Assembly: GCA_934045075.1 (NCBI GenBank)
Contig: OW203747.1
Location: forward strand, 13,359,894-13,423,893
From: Yponomeuta sedellus
Lineage: Eukaryota; Arthropoda; Insecta; Lepidoptera; Yponomeutidae
Length of the DNA stretch: 64,000 nucleotides
Reading direction: 5' to 3'
In this document: piece after piece, positions 19,868-30,285 of the stretch
How the letters are laid out: every line of letters starts with the position of its first letter
How positions within the stretch are numbered: position 1 is the first letter of the stretch
Made by a program: the position numbers and the translations under genes
Notes under the pieces: model-generated
The model's input: only the letters and a program-made list of their open reading frames with translations
Told to the model about the DNA's origin: nothing
Databases searched by the model: none

Positions 19868-20345
19868 GAAGTAAGATTAGATTAGAACTCTTTATTGTAC
19901 ACACCAGAAAACAAAATACATAAAAAGGCTTACACATCAAAGCTATTGCCGTATACAATTGGTGGTCTTATCGCTAAAAGCGTAAGTCCACGCGTGTAAA
20001 GGTTGATGTTCTGCCGACTGCTATAGAAGATTGCGATACCGTTTAAAGCTTCTTAGTTGGAAAAACCTTGTAATTTTTCCGTGGCATACTAACTACTGAC
20101 CACGGTTCACCAGTGTTCCGCTGTACACTCTTTGCGGACCACCGGTCTAGATAACTCTGAGGAAATGGCATCAAAATGTGAGATCCAACGGTCACAAGCT
20201 CATTAGCCCAGTCTCTAATAATCGAGAGCAGGTTGCTACACTTCCGCCGCAGCTAATACAATAGGCGGCGTGTATCGTAATGTTTTCTAGACTGAGGTAA
20301 ATGGACCTAACAGTCCGGTGTTTGGGTCCAGTAGAGTATAGGCAT
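19868..20345 (-). mobile_element. LINE-G-like 3' end, longer copy
   Basis: The minus strand ends 'GTACAATAAAGAGTTCTAAT' plus (CTAAT)n. The body has GGTGGTCTTATCGCTAAAAG and about 340 bp of presumed 3' coding/UTR sequence with no intact frame. Confidence 0.55.
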
Positions 20346-20359
20346 ATACTATTACTATA

Positions 20360-20580
20360 AGCGCTCGTGGCCTAGTCGAACCGAGGGATTGGAATCAATC
20401 ACTTGAGTTAAGCAACTACAGGCTCGGTCAGGTGCAGGATGGGTGACCGTCCCGTGACTACCGCTAGTGGCATTTCTTCCGAGCGCTTCCATGCTTCGCA
20501 AGGCACGTTAAGCCGTTGGTGCCGACTGCTATGTATTGGCAGTCGCTAAGCCACGTCTGAGGCTGTATTGATAACCTATG
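20360..20580 (+). mobile_element. 5S-SINE, 5' two-thirds
   Basis: The head 'GCGCTCGTGGCCTAGTCGAA' and the 5S-like core are well preserved. The 3' part is rearranged at about 20560-20635. Confidence 0.8.
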
Positions 20581-20635
20581 TCAGTAAGGCCCACTGTCTG
20601 TAAGGTCTACTGTCTTACAATGCGCTGCTGGCTTG

Positions 20636-21413
20636 GGCCCCACGCATGCCTCAAAAGACGGTGTCCCTATGGACCCGTGAATCTTAACACCTACCAACAT
20701 AATTGTAATAGAATATTGGATATCAACCCTTGTTTGTCCCCACTACTGGGGCACAGGTCTCTTATTGCATCGCAAGAAGGTTAGGCCATACTCCACCACG
20801 GGGGCCAAGTCCGAGTTGGTGGAGTATGGTAAGACAGTGGCGCGCCTTCCTGGCAGAAGTTACCCAGACGCCTATAAGGCCTTTGACATGGCTTGGCGAC
20901 TGTTATTACATGACAGCCGGTCCCAACAGCTTAACGTGCCTTGCGAAGCACGGAAGTGCTCCAGAAAAATGCCACTAGCGGTAGTCACGGGAAGATCTCC
21001 CATCCCATGACTACCGCTAGTGGCATTTTTCTGAAGCGCTTCCGTGCTTCGCAAGGCAACTGCTAGTGGCATTTTTCTGGAGCGCTTCCATGCTTTGCAA
21101 GGCACGTTAAACCGTTGGTACTGGCTGTCATGACATTACATCTAATGGCAGTCGCTAAGCCATGGCAGAGGCCTTATGGGAGTCTGGATAACTTCTGACA
21201 GTAAGGCTCGTCACTGTCTTACAATACTCCACCAACTCGGACTTGGCCCCCGTGGTGGTGTATGGCCTAACTTTCTTGCGATGCAGTAAGAGACCTGTGT
21301 CCCAGCTGTGGGGACATACAAGGGTTGATATCCAATATTCTATTATGTTGGTAGGTGTTAAGATTCACGGGTCCATCGGGACACCGTCTTTTGAGGCATG
21401 CGTGGGGCCCAAG
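20636..21413. repeat. Inverted duplication containing two 5S-SINEs
   Basis: The left arm (20636-21005) and right arm (21006-21413) are reverse complements. Each holds a 5S-SINE (20722-21000 minus; 21009-21345 plus) and about 100 bp of identical non-SINE flank ('GGCCCCACGCATGCCTCAAA', 'GGACCCGTGAATCTTAACAC'). The left arm has a 6-bp addition (CAATTA, at 20700-20705) relative to the right. The shared flank shows this is a duplicated locus, not two independent insertions. Confidence 0.82.
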
Positions 21414-21457
21414 CCAAGACTACAATACTCCCATCTCCCATCCCATGACTACCGCCT

Positions 21458-21738
21458 CCTCCTTAGGCGATAGTGAAATTATTCGTCTATTCGGCCGGAT
21501 CAAAAGGGTCCAAATCGACGTCTAAAAGCGCCTGCAGCCGCAGAAACAAATGCCATCACGCTATTGTTTTAATTTCTAGCTCCAAGAAGAGGTGCGAGTG
21601 AATTTCGACAAGTCCGCAGTTGAACCTTTCACGTGGGATCCGCGCGACCTTGGCACGCTTTGTCTGCCTCGGATTAAGGTGCACGGCCTCTACTCTATTT
21701 TTACGAAAGGCAGGATCGTTAAAAGATTCACTACCTGA
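21458..21738 (+). pseudogene. Unidentified coding-like remnant
   Basis: One frame reads through 21458-21738 with only two internal stops (TAA 21520-21522, TAG 21577-21579) before a TGA at 21736-21738. The last 52 codons are rich in ordinary protein-like composition (segments 'SAVEPFTWDPRDLGTL' and 'VHGLYSIFTKGRIVKRF') and GC-richer than their surroundings. The sequence just before CTC 21580 (TTTTAATTTCTAG) could alternatively be a 3' splice site, which would make 21580-21738 a terminal exon. I do not recognise the family; it could be a decayed mobile-element ORF or a host exon. Confidence 0.35.
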
Positions 21739-21770
21739 TTGAATCAGGAATGAGTAGATCCGCGGAAGGA

Positions 21771-21832
21771 CTCGAGTTACTGATATAACATACATAAATG
21801 ATTATGTATTTATGTTATATCAGTAACTCGAG
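21771..21832. repeat. Perfect 22-bp inverted repeat
   Basis: The arms 21771-21792 and 21811-21832 (CTCGAGTTACTGATATAACA...) are exact reverse complements around an 18-nt AT-rich spacer, immediately downstream of the coding-like remnant. Confidence 0.8.
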
Positions 21833-21892
21833 TTATATATAACTATGTATGACTATCGCGAATTATTAAGAAATACTATTACACAGATATAC

Positions 21893-22110
21893 ATACACAT
21901 ACATTACCTCACGCCTGTATCCCAGAGGGGCAGGCAGAGACCAGGGACTGCCACTTGCCACGATCCTGACAGATCACCTTCGCTTCAGCAACGTTCATAA
22001 GTCGTTGCATGCACGGACGCCGGTTCCGGTACGTTTTATCTTCCCCTTTGGTAAGACATCCCCTATTTGGTCGATGTATATCCGCCTGGGACGTCTATTA
22101 CCAGCCCTGC
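21893..22110 (-). mobile_element. LINE-P 3' end
   Basis: The antisense of the LINE-P carboxy terminus: 'CAGGCAGAGACCAGGGACTG', 'CATAAGTCGTTGCATGCACG'. The 3' end runs into TGTATG-type repeats on the minus strand. Confidence 0.75.
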
Positions 22111-22305
22111 CACTCAAATTCGGAATATATAATTGTTTCGTCAATCTTTCTTCCTTCATCCTCACCTTCACCTACTCCACGTCAACTGTTGGTTAGCTAG
22201 AATAAAATACTATTTAGTATTAAGCCCGCCAATTGTGCAAGCTTTACAGGTACAATAATGAATTTAAAATTTATAATAATATAATATACCAACTTTGGCG
22301 GCAAC

Positions 22306-22463
22306 TATGGGCGGCTTGATAACCTCTGACAGTAAGGCCCGCCACTGTCTTACAATTCTCCACCAACCCGGACTTGGCCCCCGTGGTGGAGTATAACCTA
22401 ACCTTCCTGCGATGCAGGAAGAGACCCGTGCCCCAGCAGTGGGGACATACAAAGGTTGATAAC
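22306..22463 (+). mobile_element. 5S-SINE, 5'-truncated
   Basis: 'GGGCGGCTTGATAACCTCTG' to 'GGGGACATACAAAGGTTGAT'; the 5S-like head is absent. Confidence 0.8.
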
Positions 22464-22887
22464 GAAACCAACTACTAATATAACTCCAAGAATTTCTCAT
22501 TTAAAGTGGCAGTAGGCAGGGTACGTTGCTCGAAGAACTGTCGGCCGGGGCGAAAAAGTTCTTATCTGGTGACCACGGACTGGACGACGAAGCGTGAACA
22601 GGCCTTCCACAAATGTTCGCTTGTAAAGCGCGAATTTAATCTTATGAAATACATACCTTTTATTTTACCAGCAGGCAGTGAATGTCAGTACCTATTTGAA
22701 GTGTGGAATGAATACACCGTCCCGAAAACATGACGTTGAGTTCGAGAACTAAAACTGCAGATGTTGGGGATAGCGACCACCCGGTTAAAGTAGGCTGGCA
22801 ATGTCTACCTAATGAGCTTAGTTAGGTGAACAAAAATTGCGACCGCCTGGGTTCCGCAAAATGAACACTCGACGATGATGCAATCAT

Positions 22888-22945
22888 TATCATGAATCCA
22901 TTATGTCCCCACCGCCCTCAGTGGGGACATAATGGATTGATGATG
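22888..22945. repeat. Fold-back of 5S-SINE ends
   Basis: 'ATCCATTATGTCCCCAC' and 'GTGGGGACATAATGGAT' form a near-perfect hairpin around CGCCCTCA. The arms resemble two 5S-SINE 3' termini in opposite orientation. Confidence 0.65.
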
Positions 22946-22957
22946 ATCCCGATGAAG

Positions 22958-23115
22958 AGACCCGTGGCCCTGCATGGGTCTCTTCCCTGAGGAAGGTTTA
23001 GGTCATACTCCACCACGGGGGCCAAGTCCGGATTGGTGAAGGCTTGCAAGACTAGTGGCTGGTCTTACTGTCAGAAATTTTCAAGCCGCCCTTAGGGCTT
23101 GGCTTAACGACTACG
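22958..23115 (-). mobile_element. 5S-SINE, 3' portion
   Basis: 'GGGTCTCTTCCCTGAGGAAG' through 'TTTTCAAGCCGCCCTTAG'. It lacks the 5S-like head. Confidence 0.75.
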
Positions 23116-23431
23116 ATGATGATGCTACAATGATGCAATGGCGCTACGATTTTAATGCATTCTATCCGGGATAATGCAAGGTGGCTGAGCAAAGGAGGGA
23201 TGGAAAGCACGAGGGGAGGCCTTTGCCATATTTCGAAATAAAGTGCGTTCAACACAAGGAGGCGCCAGTTTAATAATGTACTATGTACCCGTATCATAGG
23301 GTGCAAACATGATGGTGGCAGGGGCCAAGTTATAGGGAATGAACTGTATTTGATAAAATCTGAGAAAGACTCATGTAAACTATTTTAATTGGTTATCTAG
23401 GTCATGATAAGTGCTGACTTCTTCAAGTTAT

Positions 23432-23640
23432 AACTATGGGCAAGATAGAAGGAAGGAGGAGTGTTGGGGTTGGAGTGAGAAGAAGACAGTCGTGGCTCAG
23501 AAACGTCAGGGAATGGACGAATGTAGCCAGCATCGAAGACCTGTTTCGCTTGGCAAGAAACAAAGAAGAATATGCGTAGGTGACGGCCAACCTCCATTAG
23601 AGGAGAGGCACAGGGAGAAGAAAAAGAAGAAACAATTTTG
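23432..23640 (+). pseudogene. LINE polyprotein C-terminal fragment
   Basis: A frame starting at about 23441 reads 'GKIEGRRSVGVGVRRRQSWL', then 'REWTNVASIEDLFRLARNKE', a pattern typical of the last part of arthropod non-LTR polyproteins, ending in a GAA-rich stretch. The clade is not determined. The annotated-size frame in another register is a shadow. Only the terminal region is present. Confidence 0.6.
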
Positions 23641-23734
23641 TTTCACAACACTATCCTTAATGGGAGTACCTATATCAGAAGTTACGTATTTTACAGGTAG
23701 CGTTTGAAGTATTACGTAAACAGAATTTTTGTAA

Positions 23735-23900
23735 AGGGGATCTCGGCAAACGTAGTGTAGGACGCCCTCCAACCAGGTGGGGTGACGATCTACGAAAAAC
23801 TGCAGGCAGATGCTGGATGCGGCAAGCTGAGACAGAGCGCTATGGCGCTCATTAGGGGAGGGCTATGTCCGGCAGTGGACTAATATAGCCTGAAGGAGAA
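23735..23900 (+). mobile_element. RTE LINE 3' end
   Basis: It encodes the 'GKRSVGRPPTRWGDD'-like block and continues to 'GGCTATGTCCGGCAGTGG' and TAGCCTGAAGGAG. It is 5'-truncated, with the frame broken near 23830. Confidence 0.82.
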
Positions 23901-23904
23901 AAAT

Positions 23905-24890
23905 ACTTTAACGACCCGCTACATCTAAAATACGCAATTGACAATTTGGTGCACTGTATATAAAGGTATACTCGTACACAAAGTCTTAAGGGTCATTCGA
24001 CCCTTGGTAGGCTGCTACCAAGGGCTCTGGGTTGGAGCAAACAGCAAGCTCTGAGTAGAGCCCTTGAAGTCATGACGAAATTTCTTCACGAATGAACGCT
24101 GACGCTGCGTGACCTATTGTATGCTGAACTAATACACGCGGATGCGCCTGCGCCTTTGTTGTGGAAAAAATGTAGCGATAAGTTCGATTTCTGACCTTTA
24201 TTTGGAGCGAACAGTCGACATCAAAAGTGAATAAGTTCAAGTTCAGTCATGTAGTGAGATTGAAAACGCTCACTACAAGCACTTATCTATGTGGAAGGAT
24301 TGTAACGGAGATTAAGCAACTTTGATTTCGTAGACGTTCATAGATAAACTCAATTTTGACGTGAAATATATCTAGTTATTATAACTGGTTGTCACCTCGG
24401 CCCTCGCTCTGCTCAACGAGTTTGTTGATGGGATCCAACATGTTGACATCCTTGTTGACTCTATATAAATATTGTTTTACATTTAAGATTACACTCATGT
24501 AGTTAGTAAAGTGTGCTACAATAGATATAGTAACAGTAAGAGCATTTTGGGTAACTTTAAGTTCTTATTGTATAATAATATATAAATAAATAAGTAAAGT
24601 CCCCAACGTTCTCGAACAAAATATATTAAAAATTAAATGTACCTTTTTCGGAAATCAGAAATCAACGTAAAGAATTGAGACTTGGTAGTGCTGCGGCCAT
24701 ACAAGCGGACAGCATCTTTTCATATTGACTGTACCTACATACTGACTTGGCGTTGTAAGGATGTTCTTTGGTAACATAAAAAATATTCGGCCTTCACTGA
24801 TTCGTTAAGTTCAAACCCAATAACATCCTTCACTTTGGCAACTAAACTATAACTACTCATAGTATTTCTTAATGATTCGCGATACTCATA
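23905..24890. other. No gene; possible solo LTR inside
   Basis: Mostly unassigned. At 24390-24630 a stretch beginning TGTCACCTCGGCCC holds a TATA-like 'CTCTATATAAATATT' and, 130 bp on, several AATAAATAA motifs, the layout of an LTR. No paired TG...CA ends or TSD could be confirmed. A 10-bp hairpin (CCCTTGGTAG/CTACCAAGGG) is at about 24000-24023. Confidence 0.25.
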
Positions 24891-24895
24891 CATAG

Positions 24896-25045
24896 TTATA
24901 TATCAAATCGCGATTATTTATTAGGTGAAACGCAACCACCCCATTTCCCGACGTTTCGGCAGCGTTACAGTTGCCGTGGTCTACCCGAGACCGTTTTACC
25001 TAATAAATAATCGCGATTTGACCCGTTTAATATATAACTATATAC
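24896..25045. repeat. Repeat-V fold-back copy
   Basis: AAATCGCGATTATTTATTAGG and its reverse complement flank a core of 'CCCGACGTTTCGGCAGCG' and 'TTACAGTTGCCGTGGTC'. The core recurs at 38.6 and 41.0 kb. A diverged relative lies at 25200-25310 (CCACGGCACCTGCAAAAGTG). Confidence 0.65.
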
Positions 25046-25489
25046 CTACTCATACTATTTTTTGAAGAAAAAACTGTGATTGTTCACTATACTTTTCGGC
25101 TGATTTGAAACGATGTTCGGACTCTTCCTACATATTTTTCACAAAGTAACTTGTTGGATATACAAACTAAAACCCAATGAATAAATACATTAAATAAAGA
25201 CGCCCGTCACCTTAGTCATCCGGGACCACGGCACCTGCAAAAGTGCCGGAACGTTGGAAAATTGTAAAAATATAATAAACGAGCATAAATCCGTATAAAA
25301 ACAGTTTTAATAAATACATAATAATATTGTTAATTTCACAGCCAGTACTTTCATATTACATCTTTATTTAGTGTTTATGCCCTCAGACATATGTAATCTT
25401 TAATTTAACGACTTAATTAGTACTTCACTAGGAACTTCATTAAATCGTTTTTCTAGCGCTAACGAGCAATCAAGTAAAAACCAACGACT

Positions 25490-25905
25490 TCAAAGGGCGA
25501 GTCGCATAAATCTCTATCAACGAAAATGACACGCCAAATACGTATTCATGGTGTGGACGCACGTGGGGAGAGAACTGAGAGTATTCTCTTGAAGAGTATG
25601 ACACTTGAAAACCAAAATATTTTAGATATTGTATGGAATCAGGCGTTACTTTGCGGATATCCATAATAGCATTAAAATGTGAAAATCACTTTGCTAAATT
25701 CCGCCAAAAATCCCACAAGCACCATGCAGTTAGTTAATGCACCGGCTTTCCTCCTACATTTTCAAGCAGAAGCAAGACACGAAGGCTTATGAAGTTATGA
25801 GGCTCACAAGCCTGAGGTTGTCTCGTGTTAGAGGCGAAACGCGTCGCGCATTGTTTCACACAAGTATTGGTGTCGGTGGTGGTGTATTCATATCTTGCTT
25901 CTGCT
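25490..25905. repeat. Repeat-U, inverted double copy with hammerhead-like motif
   Basis: 25490-25775 matches Repeat-U (340-545) in minus orientation, while 25776-25905 matches in plus orientation, so the locus folds back. The plus part contains CCTGAGGTTGTCTCGTGTTA then GAGGCGAAACGCGTC. This fits a hammerhead layout (CTGANGA-like core, stem II GTCTC/GAGGC, GAAAC, GTC), with the last core A replaced by T. Confidence 0.5.
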
Positions 25906-26320
25906 ATGGGAATTTGATGAACATGGCATGGACATGGACCCTCAAACAAACCAATATGGAGAAAATCAAAGTCTCGCAAAGGGCTATGGAGCGGGCCATG
26001 CTAGGCATCTCACTTATCGACCGCGTGCGAAACGTCAATCGAAAAAAGTCGAAGATATAGGCACATGTATAATAAACCTGAATGGAGATGGGCGGGGCAT
26101 TTGGTCGGCAGGTAGTCTCAGGTAACCACTGAATGTTGACCATGAACGGGTGGACCGTCGGTGGGCAGACCACCAACCAATTACGCCAACGACATTGTGA
26201 AAGCGGCTGGGAAACATTGGACAAGACTAACAAAGGACCACGTGGGTTTGCGTGAAAAAGAAGAGGTCCATGCCCAACAGTGGCCTCTAATCATAGGCTG
26301 ATTAAATAGATTACATAGAT
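25905..26320 (+). pseudogene. RTE-clade LINE C-terminal region, diverged subfamily
   Basis: It encodes 'TWTLKQTNMEKIKVSQRAME' and 'RAMLGISLIDRVRN' before frameshifts, then a GRWADHQP-like block in another frame and a 3' end with 'GGTCCATGCCCAACAGTGGC' and TAGGCTGAT. It is homologous in layout to 17996-18405 but clearly a different subfamily, with several frame breaks. Confidence 0.75.
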
Positions 26321-27060
26321 TTTGTTGAGTGTGAGGAAAGAGAAGGTCCGTCGGAAGGAATATGTCATAGCAGTGCAACATCAAAGAGTGGACCGGTGTT
26401 AAAACCACGGAGGAGCTGTTCAGAATTGCACTGAACAGAGACCGCTGTAAAGAGCTGACTGCCAGCCTTCAGTTGAAGAGGCATTTTAAGAGGAAGAAGA
26501 AGCATTACAACGTGGTTCCAATGGCATAACCCACATTAATTACTAGGCATCTCTCGCGAACAAGATCGAATCGCGCGAGGCACCGAGTTTAGTTGCAGGG
26601 GTTACGAATATACTATTGGAATGTGATTGAGCCTACTAGTAGGGTAAAAAAACAACCTTTAACGCACTAAGATCTTTTTATTCGATATTCAATAAAAAAA
26701 ATATCTTACCTTTACCTATCTTTCCTTAAGAGATTCTTCCAGCTGACTCAGTGTCAATCTTTTGCTGGGAAGAGAACACCTTGTTTCTTACAACAAAATA
26801 GGTATCAATTTATAAAATAAAATTAAATACCAGTCCTTACATGACTTCTTACAACTGAGGTATTACAAAGTACGATTTTCAGTACACACAGTGGATTTCC
26901 GCATCTAGTGCTTAGGTAATAAGGTTGTTTGAGCGTGCGATGTGCGAGGCTAGGTCAGGACTGGACAGATAGGTCATTTATAATCTATTACCTGTGTCAT
27001 CTTACTTATACTATGTTCTTAAGGGCCGGTCCTGCAGTGTGGTCTTCAAGGAATGGCGGC
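26321..27060. other. No gene recognised
   Basis: A lysine-rich stretch at about 26460-26510 (GAAGAGGCATTTTAAGAGGA) is not part of a convincing frame. Nothing else is assignable. Confidence 0.4.
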
Positions 27061-27069
27061 TTTTAACCT

Positions 27070-27137
27070 TTTTTAAAAACCTATTTTGAGGCAAAAAATT
27101 CCACCCATGCTGGGACTCGAGCCCGCGACCTCTGGCT
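27070..27137 (-). mobile_element. tSINE-C fragment, truncated at a microsatellite
   Basis: The AAATAGG tail and half the tRNA-like head are present, with the sequence breaking off at 'CCTCTGGCT' where (GTAGGA)n begins. Confidence 0.75.
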
Positions 27138-27760
27138 GTAGGAGTAGGAGTAGGAGTAGGAGTAGGAGTAGGAGTAGGAGTAGGAGTAGGAGTAGGAGTA
27201 GGAGTAGGAGTAGGAGTAGGAGTAGGAGTAGGAGTAGGAGTAGGAGTAGGAGTAGGAGTAGGAGTAGGAGTAGGAGTAGGAGTAGGAGTAGGAGTAGGAG
27301 TAGGAGTAGGAGTAGGAGTAGGAGTAGGAGTAGGAGTAGGAGTAGGAGTAGGAGTAGGAGTAGGAGTAGGAGTAGGAGTAGGAGTAGGAGTAGGAGTAGG
27401 AGTAGGAGTAGGAGTAGGAGTAGGAGTAGGAGTAGGAGTAGGAGTAGGAGTAGGAGTAGGAGTAGGAGTAGGAGTAGGAGTAGGAGTAGGAGTAGGAGTA
27501 GGAGTAGGAGTAGGAGTAGGAGTAGGAGTAGGAGTAGGAGTAGGAGTAGGAGTAGGAGTAGGAGTAGGAGTAGGAGTAGGAGTAGGAGTAGGAGTAGGAG
27601 TAGGAGTAGGAGTAGGAGTAGGAGTAGGAGTAGGAGTAGGAGTAGGAGTAGGAGTAGGAGTAGGAGTAGGAGTAGGAGTAGGAGTAGGAGTAGGAGTAGG
27701 AGTAGGAGTAGGAGTAGGAGTAGGAGTAGTAGGAGTAGGAGTAGGAGTAAGAGTAAGAAA
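27138..27760. repeat. Hexanucleotide microsatellite (GTAGGA)n
   Basis: Perfect from 27138 to 27729 (592 bp, about 98 units), then one 3-bp-short unit and degenerating units to about 27766. The long poly-leucine and arginine-serine frames on the two strands are artefacts of the repeat. It abuts a LINE-type 3' end on the right (minus strand TGAATAAACATTTCTTACTC), so it probably grew from a LINE tail. Confidence 0.95.
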
Positions 27761-27761
27761 T

Positions 27762-27935
27762 GTTTATTCATAAACTATAACACCAAATAGACCATACAAC
27801 ATGAATGGCAACATAGAACGGAAGATTTAAATACACATAACTACGTAAAATAGACTAAGTATTTATAGGTATACTCTGTAACAGTATGTCATGTTAGTTT
27901 TTGTCAAAATAAACGATTTGATTTGATTTGACTAA
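27762..27935. mobile_element. Two LINE-type 3' ends facing each other
   Basis: The minus strand has TTATGAATAAACATTTCTTA at 27757-27776; the plus strand has TTGTCAAAATAAACGATTTG followed by (ATTTG)n at 27900-27930. Both look like polyadenylation regions with short satellite tails. No coding is visible. Confidence 0.45.
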
Positions 27936-28204
27936 CATAACTTATTCTTCATTACTGACTATCAAGGCAGCCACTTTCAGTCAAATATAAGAACGCGTCA
28001 AGTTGAACTGGGCGACTAAGTGGTTGACCCTAGAAATACGCTCGGAGGTACGGGACTCAGTTTAGATCGTAGGAAGTCATGATTAATTCTTCGTAATTAT
28101 AGCTTTTAGCAAGATTCGTGATCGAAAAATTTATCGATACCTTGAAAAAATTGCAAACATCCTTAAGGAAGTACAAGCGATGGCAACGTTTGCATTTTAA
28201 CCTT

Positions 28205-28390
28205 TAGACTGCCTCGTTGGTCTTTGCTATAACAATTGCTAAACAGAGTTCGTGGGTTCGGTTCCCACTGGAGCCGCCGATTAGTATGTAGAAATTTTAC
28301 GATTAGCCAAAACTTGGGTGTATTTCTATATGTGTGACTTCATTGTCTGGTTACCATAGAACAGAGTATCCCGGTTACAATCATAAACAA
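28205..28390 (+). mobile_element. tRNA-headed SINE related to tSINE-E
   Basis: A tRNA-like head (GCCTCGTTGGTCTTTGC, GTGGGTTCGGTTCCCAC) is followed by a body with 'GTGTGACTTCATTGTCTGGT', close to the tSINE-E body at 3926-4127. Confidence 0.6.
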
Positions 28391-28692
28391 ATTGATTTAA
28401 TAATCCTATTGAAAATTTTAGTTAATTACTTATACAAATATAATGTCCATTACCTAATACCATAATTATCATTAGGGATAAAATAAGAGTATCCTTTAAT
28501 GTACACTGGAAAAAACAACAAATACTCGTACAAAATAACGATGGAGAGGTTGCTGAAGGAAATTAAAAAGGGTAGCTAAGGGGATTATAGAGATTTCTTT
28601 TCTTCCCGTATATATTCCATAGATGGGTACATACCTTCTCTCAGAGACAGTGATAAGGTGTGGGTTTAATCAGTAATCGTGGGTTTAATCAG

Positions 28693-28740
28693 TAAGGCCC
28701 TGAAATCGCCGTGCAGAGCATTAACGATTTCAGGGCCTTA
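28693..28740. repeat. Perfect 16-bp inverted repeat
   Basis: TAAGGCCCTGAAATCG (28693-28708) and its exact reverse complement (28725-28740) flank 16 nt. Just upstream, GTGGGTTTAATCAGTAA is directly duplicated. Confidence 0.8.
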
Positions 28741-28747
28741 TATTTCA

Positions 28748-29825
28748 TAGTAAGATAAGATAAGAATATTATTTATTGTACACACCAGAAAATAATTACA
28801 GAGACAACAGTTACAAAAGAAGAGGTACAATTGGCGGCCTTATTGCTGATAGCAATTTCTTCCAGGCAACCTTAAATCGGAAAGATTGCTGAAGGAGAAA
28901 TTGAGACGGGTAGTTGGTGCTCATCGAATATTTATATACATACGTATATGTAATAAAATAAACTTACATAGATAAATACTATTATAAACATACATAAACA
29001 TAAAGTTATAATAGCAAGTATGATGGGAAAAATAAATGGGATTTATCTACAGACAAAAAGAAAATAAGAAATTATTTGGAAAGAAAGAATTCTACTACTT
29101 TAGATTTAAATATAGCAGGAGATGGAGAGCGCCTTATAGAAACCGGCAGCTCATTCCACAGCCGGACCTCTCTTACAGTAAATGAGCTGGCAACGATTTT
29201 GTCGTATGGCTGGGTGTTTTCAGCGTCAAATTCTGGTCTGAACGTAGTGGCCGGCCGTGGTCACTGAGGTAACTAAAACGCTCTTTGAGATAAAGGGGAG
29301 TAGCTGGATTGAACAGTACAGAGTACAGCAGGAAAAGAATGTGAGCATTCCTACGGAGGCGGATGGAAAGCCACTTGAGCTTAGCGCGATATTCAGAAAT
29401 GTGGTAGTAATATTTGCGTAAACCAAATATAAACCTTATGGCGAAGTTTTGGAGGCGCTCAAGTTTATTAAGTTGCTCCTCGGTCAAATCTAGATAACTG
29501 GCATCAGCATAGTCGAGGATAGGGAGCAACAGAGATTGCGCAAGCGCAATCTTGGTTGCAGTTGGCAGGAAATTCCGTAACCTTCTCAAAGAAGCCGCCG
29601 AAGCGAATATTTTCCGACTCACTTCGGCCAGCTGCGGTGCCCAGGATAAATACCTGTCCATAATAATCCCCAAGTTCTTCACCTTCTCACTGTATGGTAT
29701 TGTTACAAGTTCAAATTGAATTCGAGGTAGCTATTCCCAGTCAACTCTAGACAACATGCTAGGACTGCCAATCACAATAACTAGCGTCATAGTACTACAA
29801 TTTATACCATGATAAGTTGCAGTTC
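28748..29825 (-). mobile_element. LINE-G, longest copy
   Basis: 5'-truncated CR1/Jockey-like LINE. The minus strand carries carboxy-terminal reverse-transcriptase coding (29173-29820), a 3' UTR with 'AAGGCCGCCAATTGTACC', and the terminus AATAAATAATATTCTTATC with (TTATC)n. It defines the family seen as short 3' ends at ten other loci. Confidence 0.85.
29173..29820 (-). pseudogene. LINE-G reverse transcriptase, C-terminal region
   Basis: The 169-codon frame (29173-29682) begins 'KNLGIIMDRYLSWAPQL', continues with 'LPTATKIALAQSLLLPILDY', 'LTEEQLNKLERLQNFAIRFI' and 'RLRRNAHILFLLY', and ends near a conserved 'YLKERFSYLSDH' stretch. These are landmarks of the region after the catalytic F/YADD box in CR1/Jockey-clade LINEs (thumb and connecting domain). 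Upstream to about 29820 the coding continues ('SRVDWE', stop, 'LPRIQFELVTIPYSEKV'), interrupted by one stop. The catalytic box and endonuclease are absent. The opposing 63-codon plus frame is a shadow. Confidence 0.85.
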
Positions 29826-29829
29826 AACA

Positions 29830-30273
29830 TTTATTTTTTTGTTTCATAGTTGTCCTTAATGTGGTCATAGTGCACGTATGTAAAGTTAGATGTGGTGTCG
29901 ACTTTGACATAGCGAAGTCGATATACTTGAAAATTAACAATAAGAACGTATTGTAAACAGAAGTTAATTATACAACTAATGATATATACGTAAGCCTAAA
30001 ATCTGGCAAAGCATTGGCATAAATAGCATTGCACGTCGTGGAATTTGAAAAGGAATGTTGCTATCTACCCTTTTAAGGCTTACGGATTGAATACGTGATT
30101 GTATCATCAGCATCACTCGGAAATATGTTCCTATTAAGGCGTTACTTATATTTTGATTCAAATGCGTTTTCCAAAGATGTAAATAATATTATTTTTATGA
30201 GTTGTCACCCGACAAATATTCTGGTGTTTTCTCGTGGTCTGAGTGATTCCGAAATTAATATAAGAAAATTAAG
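29830..30273. other. No gene or recognised repeat
   Basis: AT-rich and unassigned. Confidence 0.45.
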
Positions 30274-30285
30274 AAAGAAAATGAT

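Noticed and set aside
27138..27760. CRISPR or telomere array
   Set aside because: No spacers; the unit is a pure hexamer and not the insect telomere TTAGG repeat.
27073..27790. Open frames of 232-234 codons (poly-leucine on minus, arginine-serine on plus), the longest in the window
   Set aside because: They are translations of the (GTAGGA)n microsatellite; not an SR protein or a signal-peptide-like protein.
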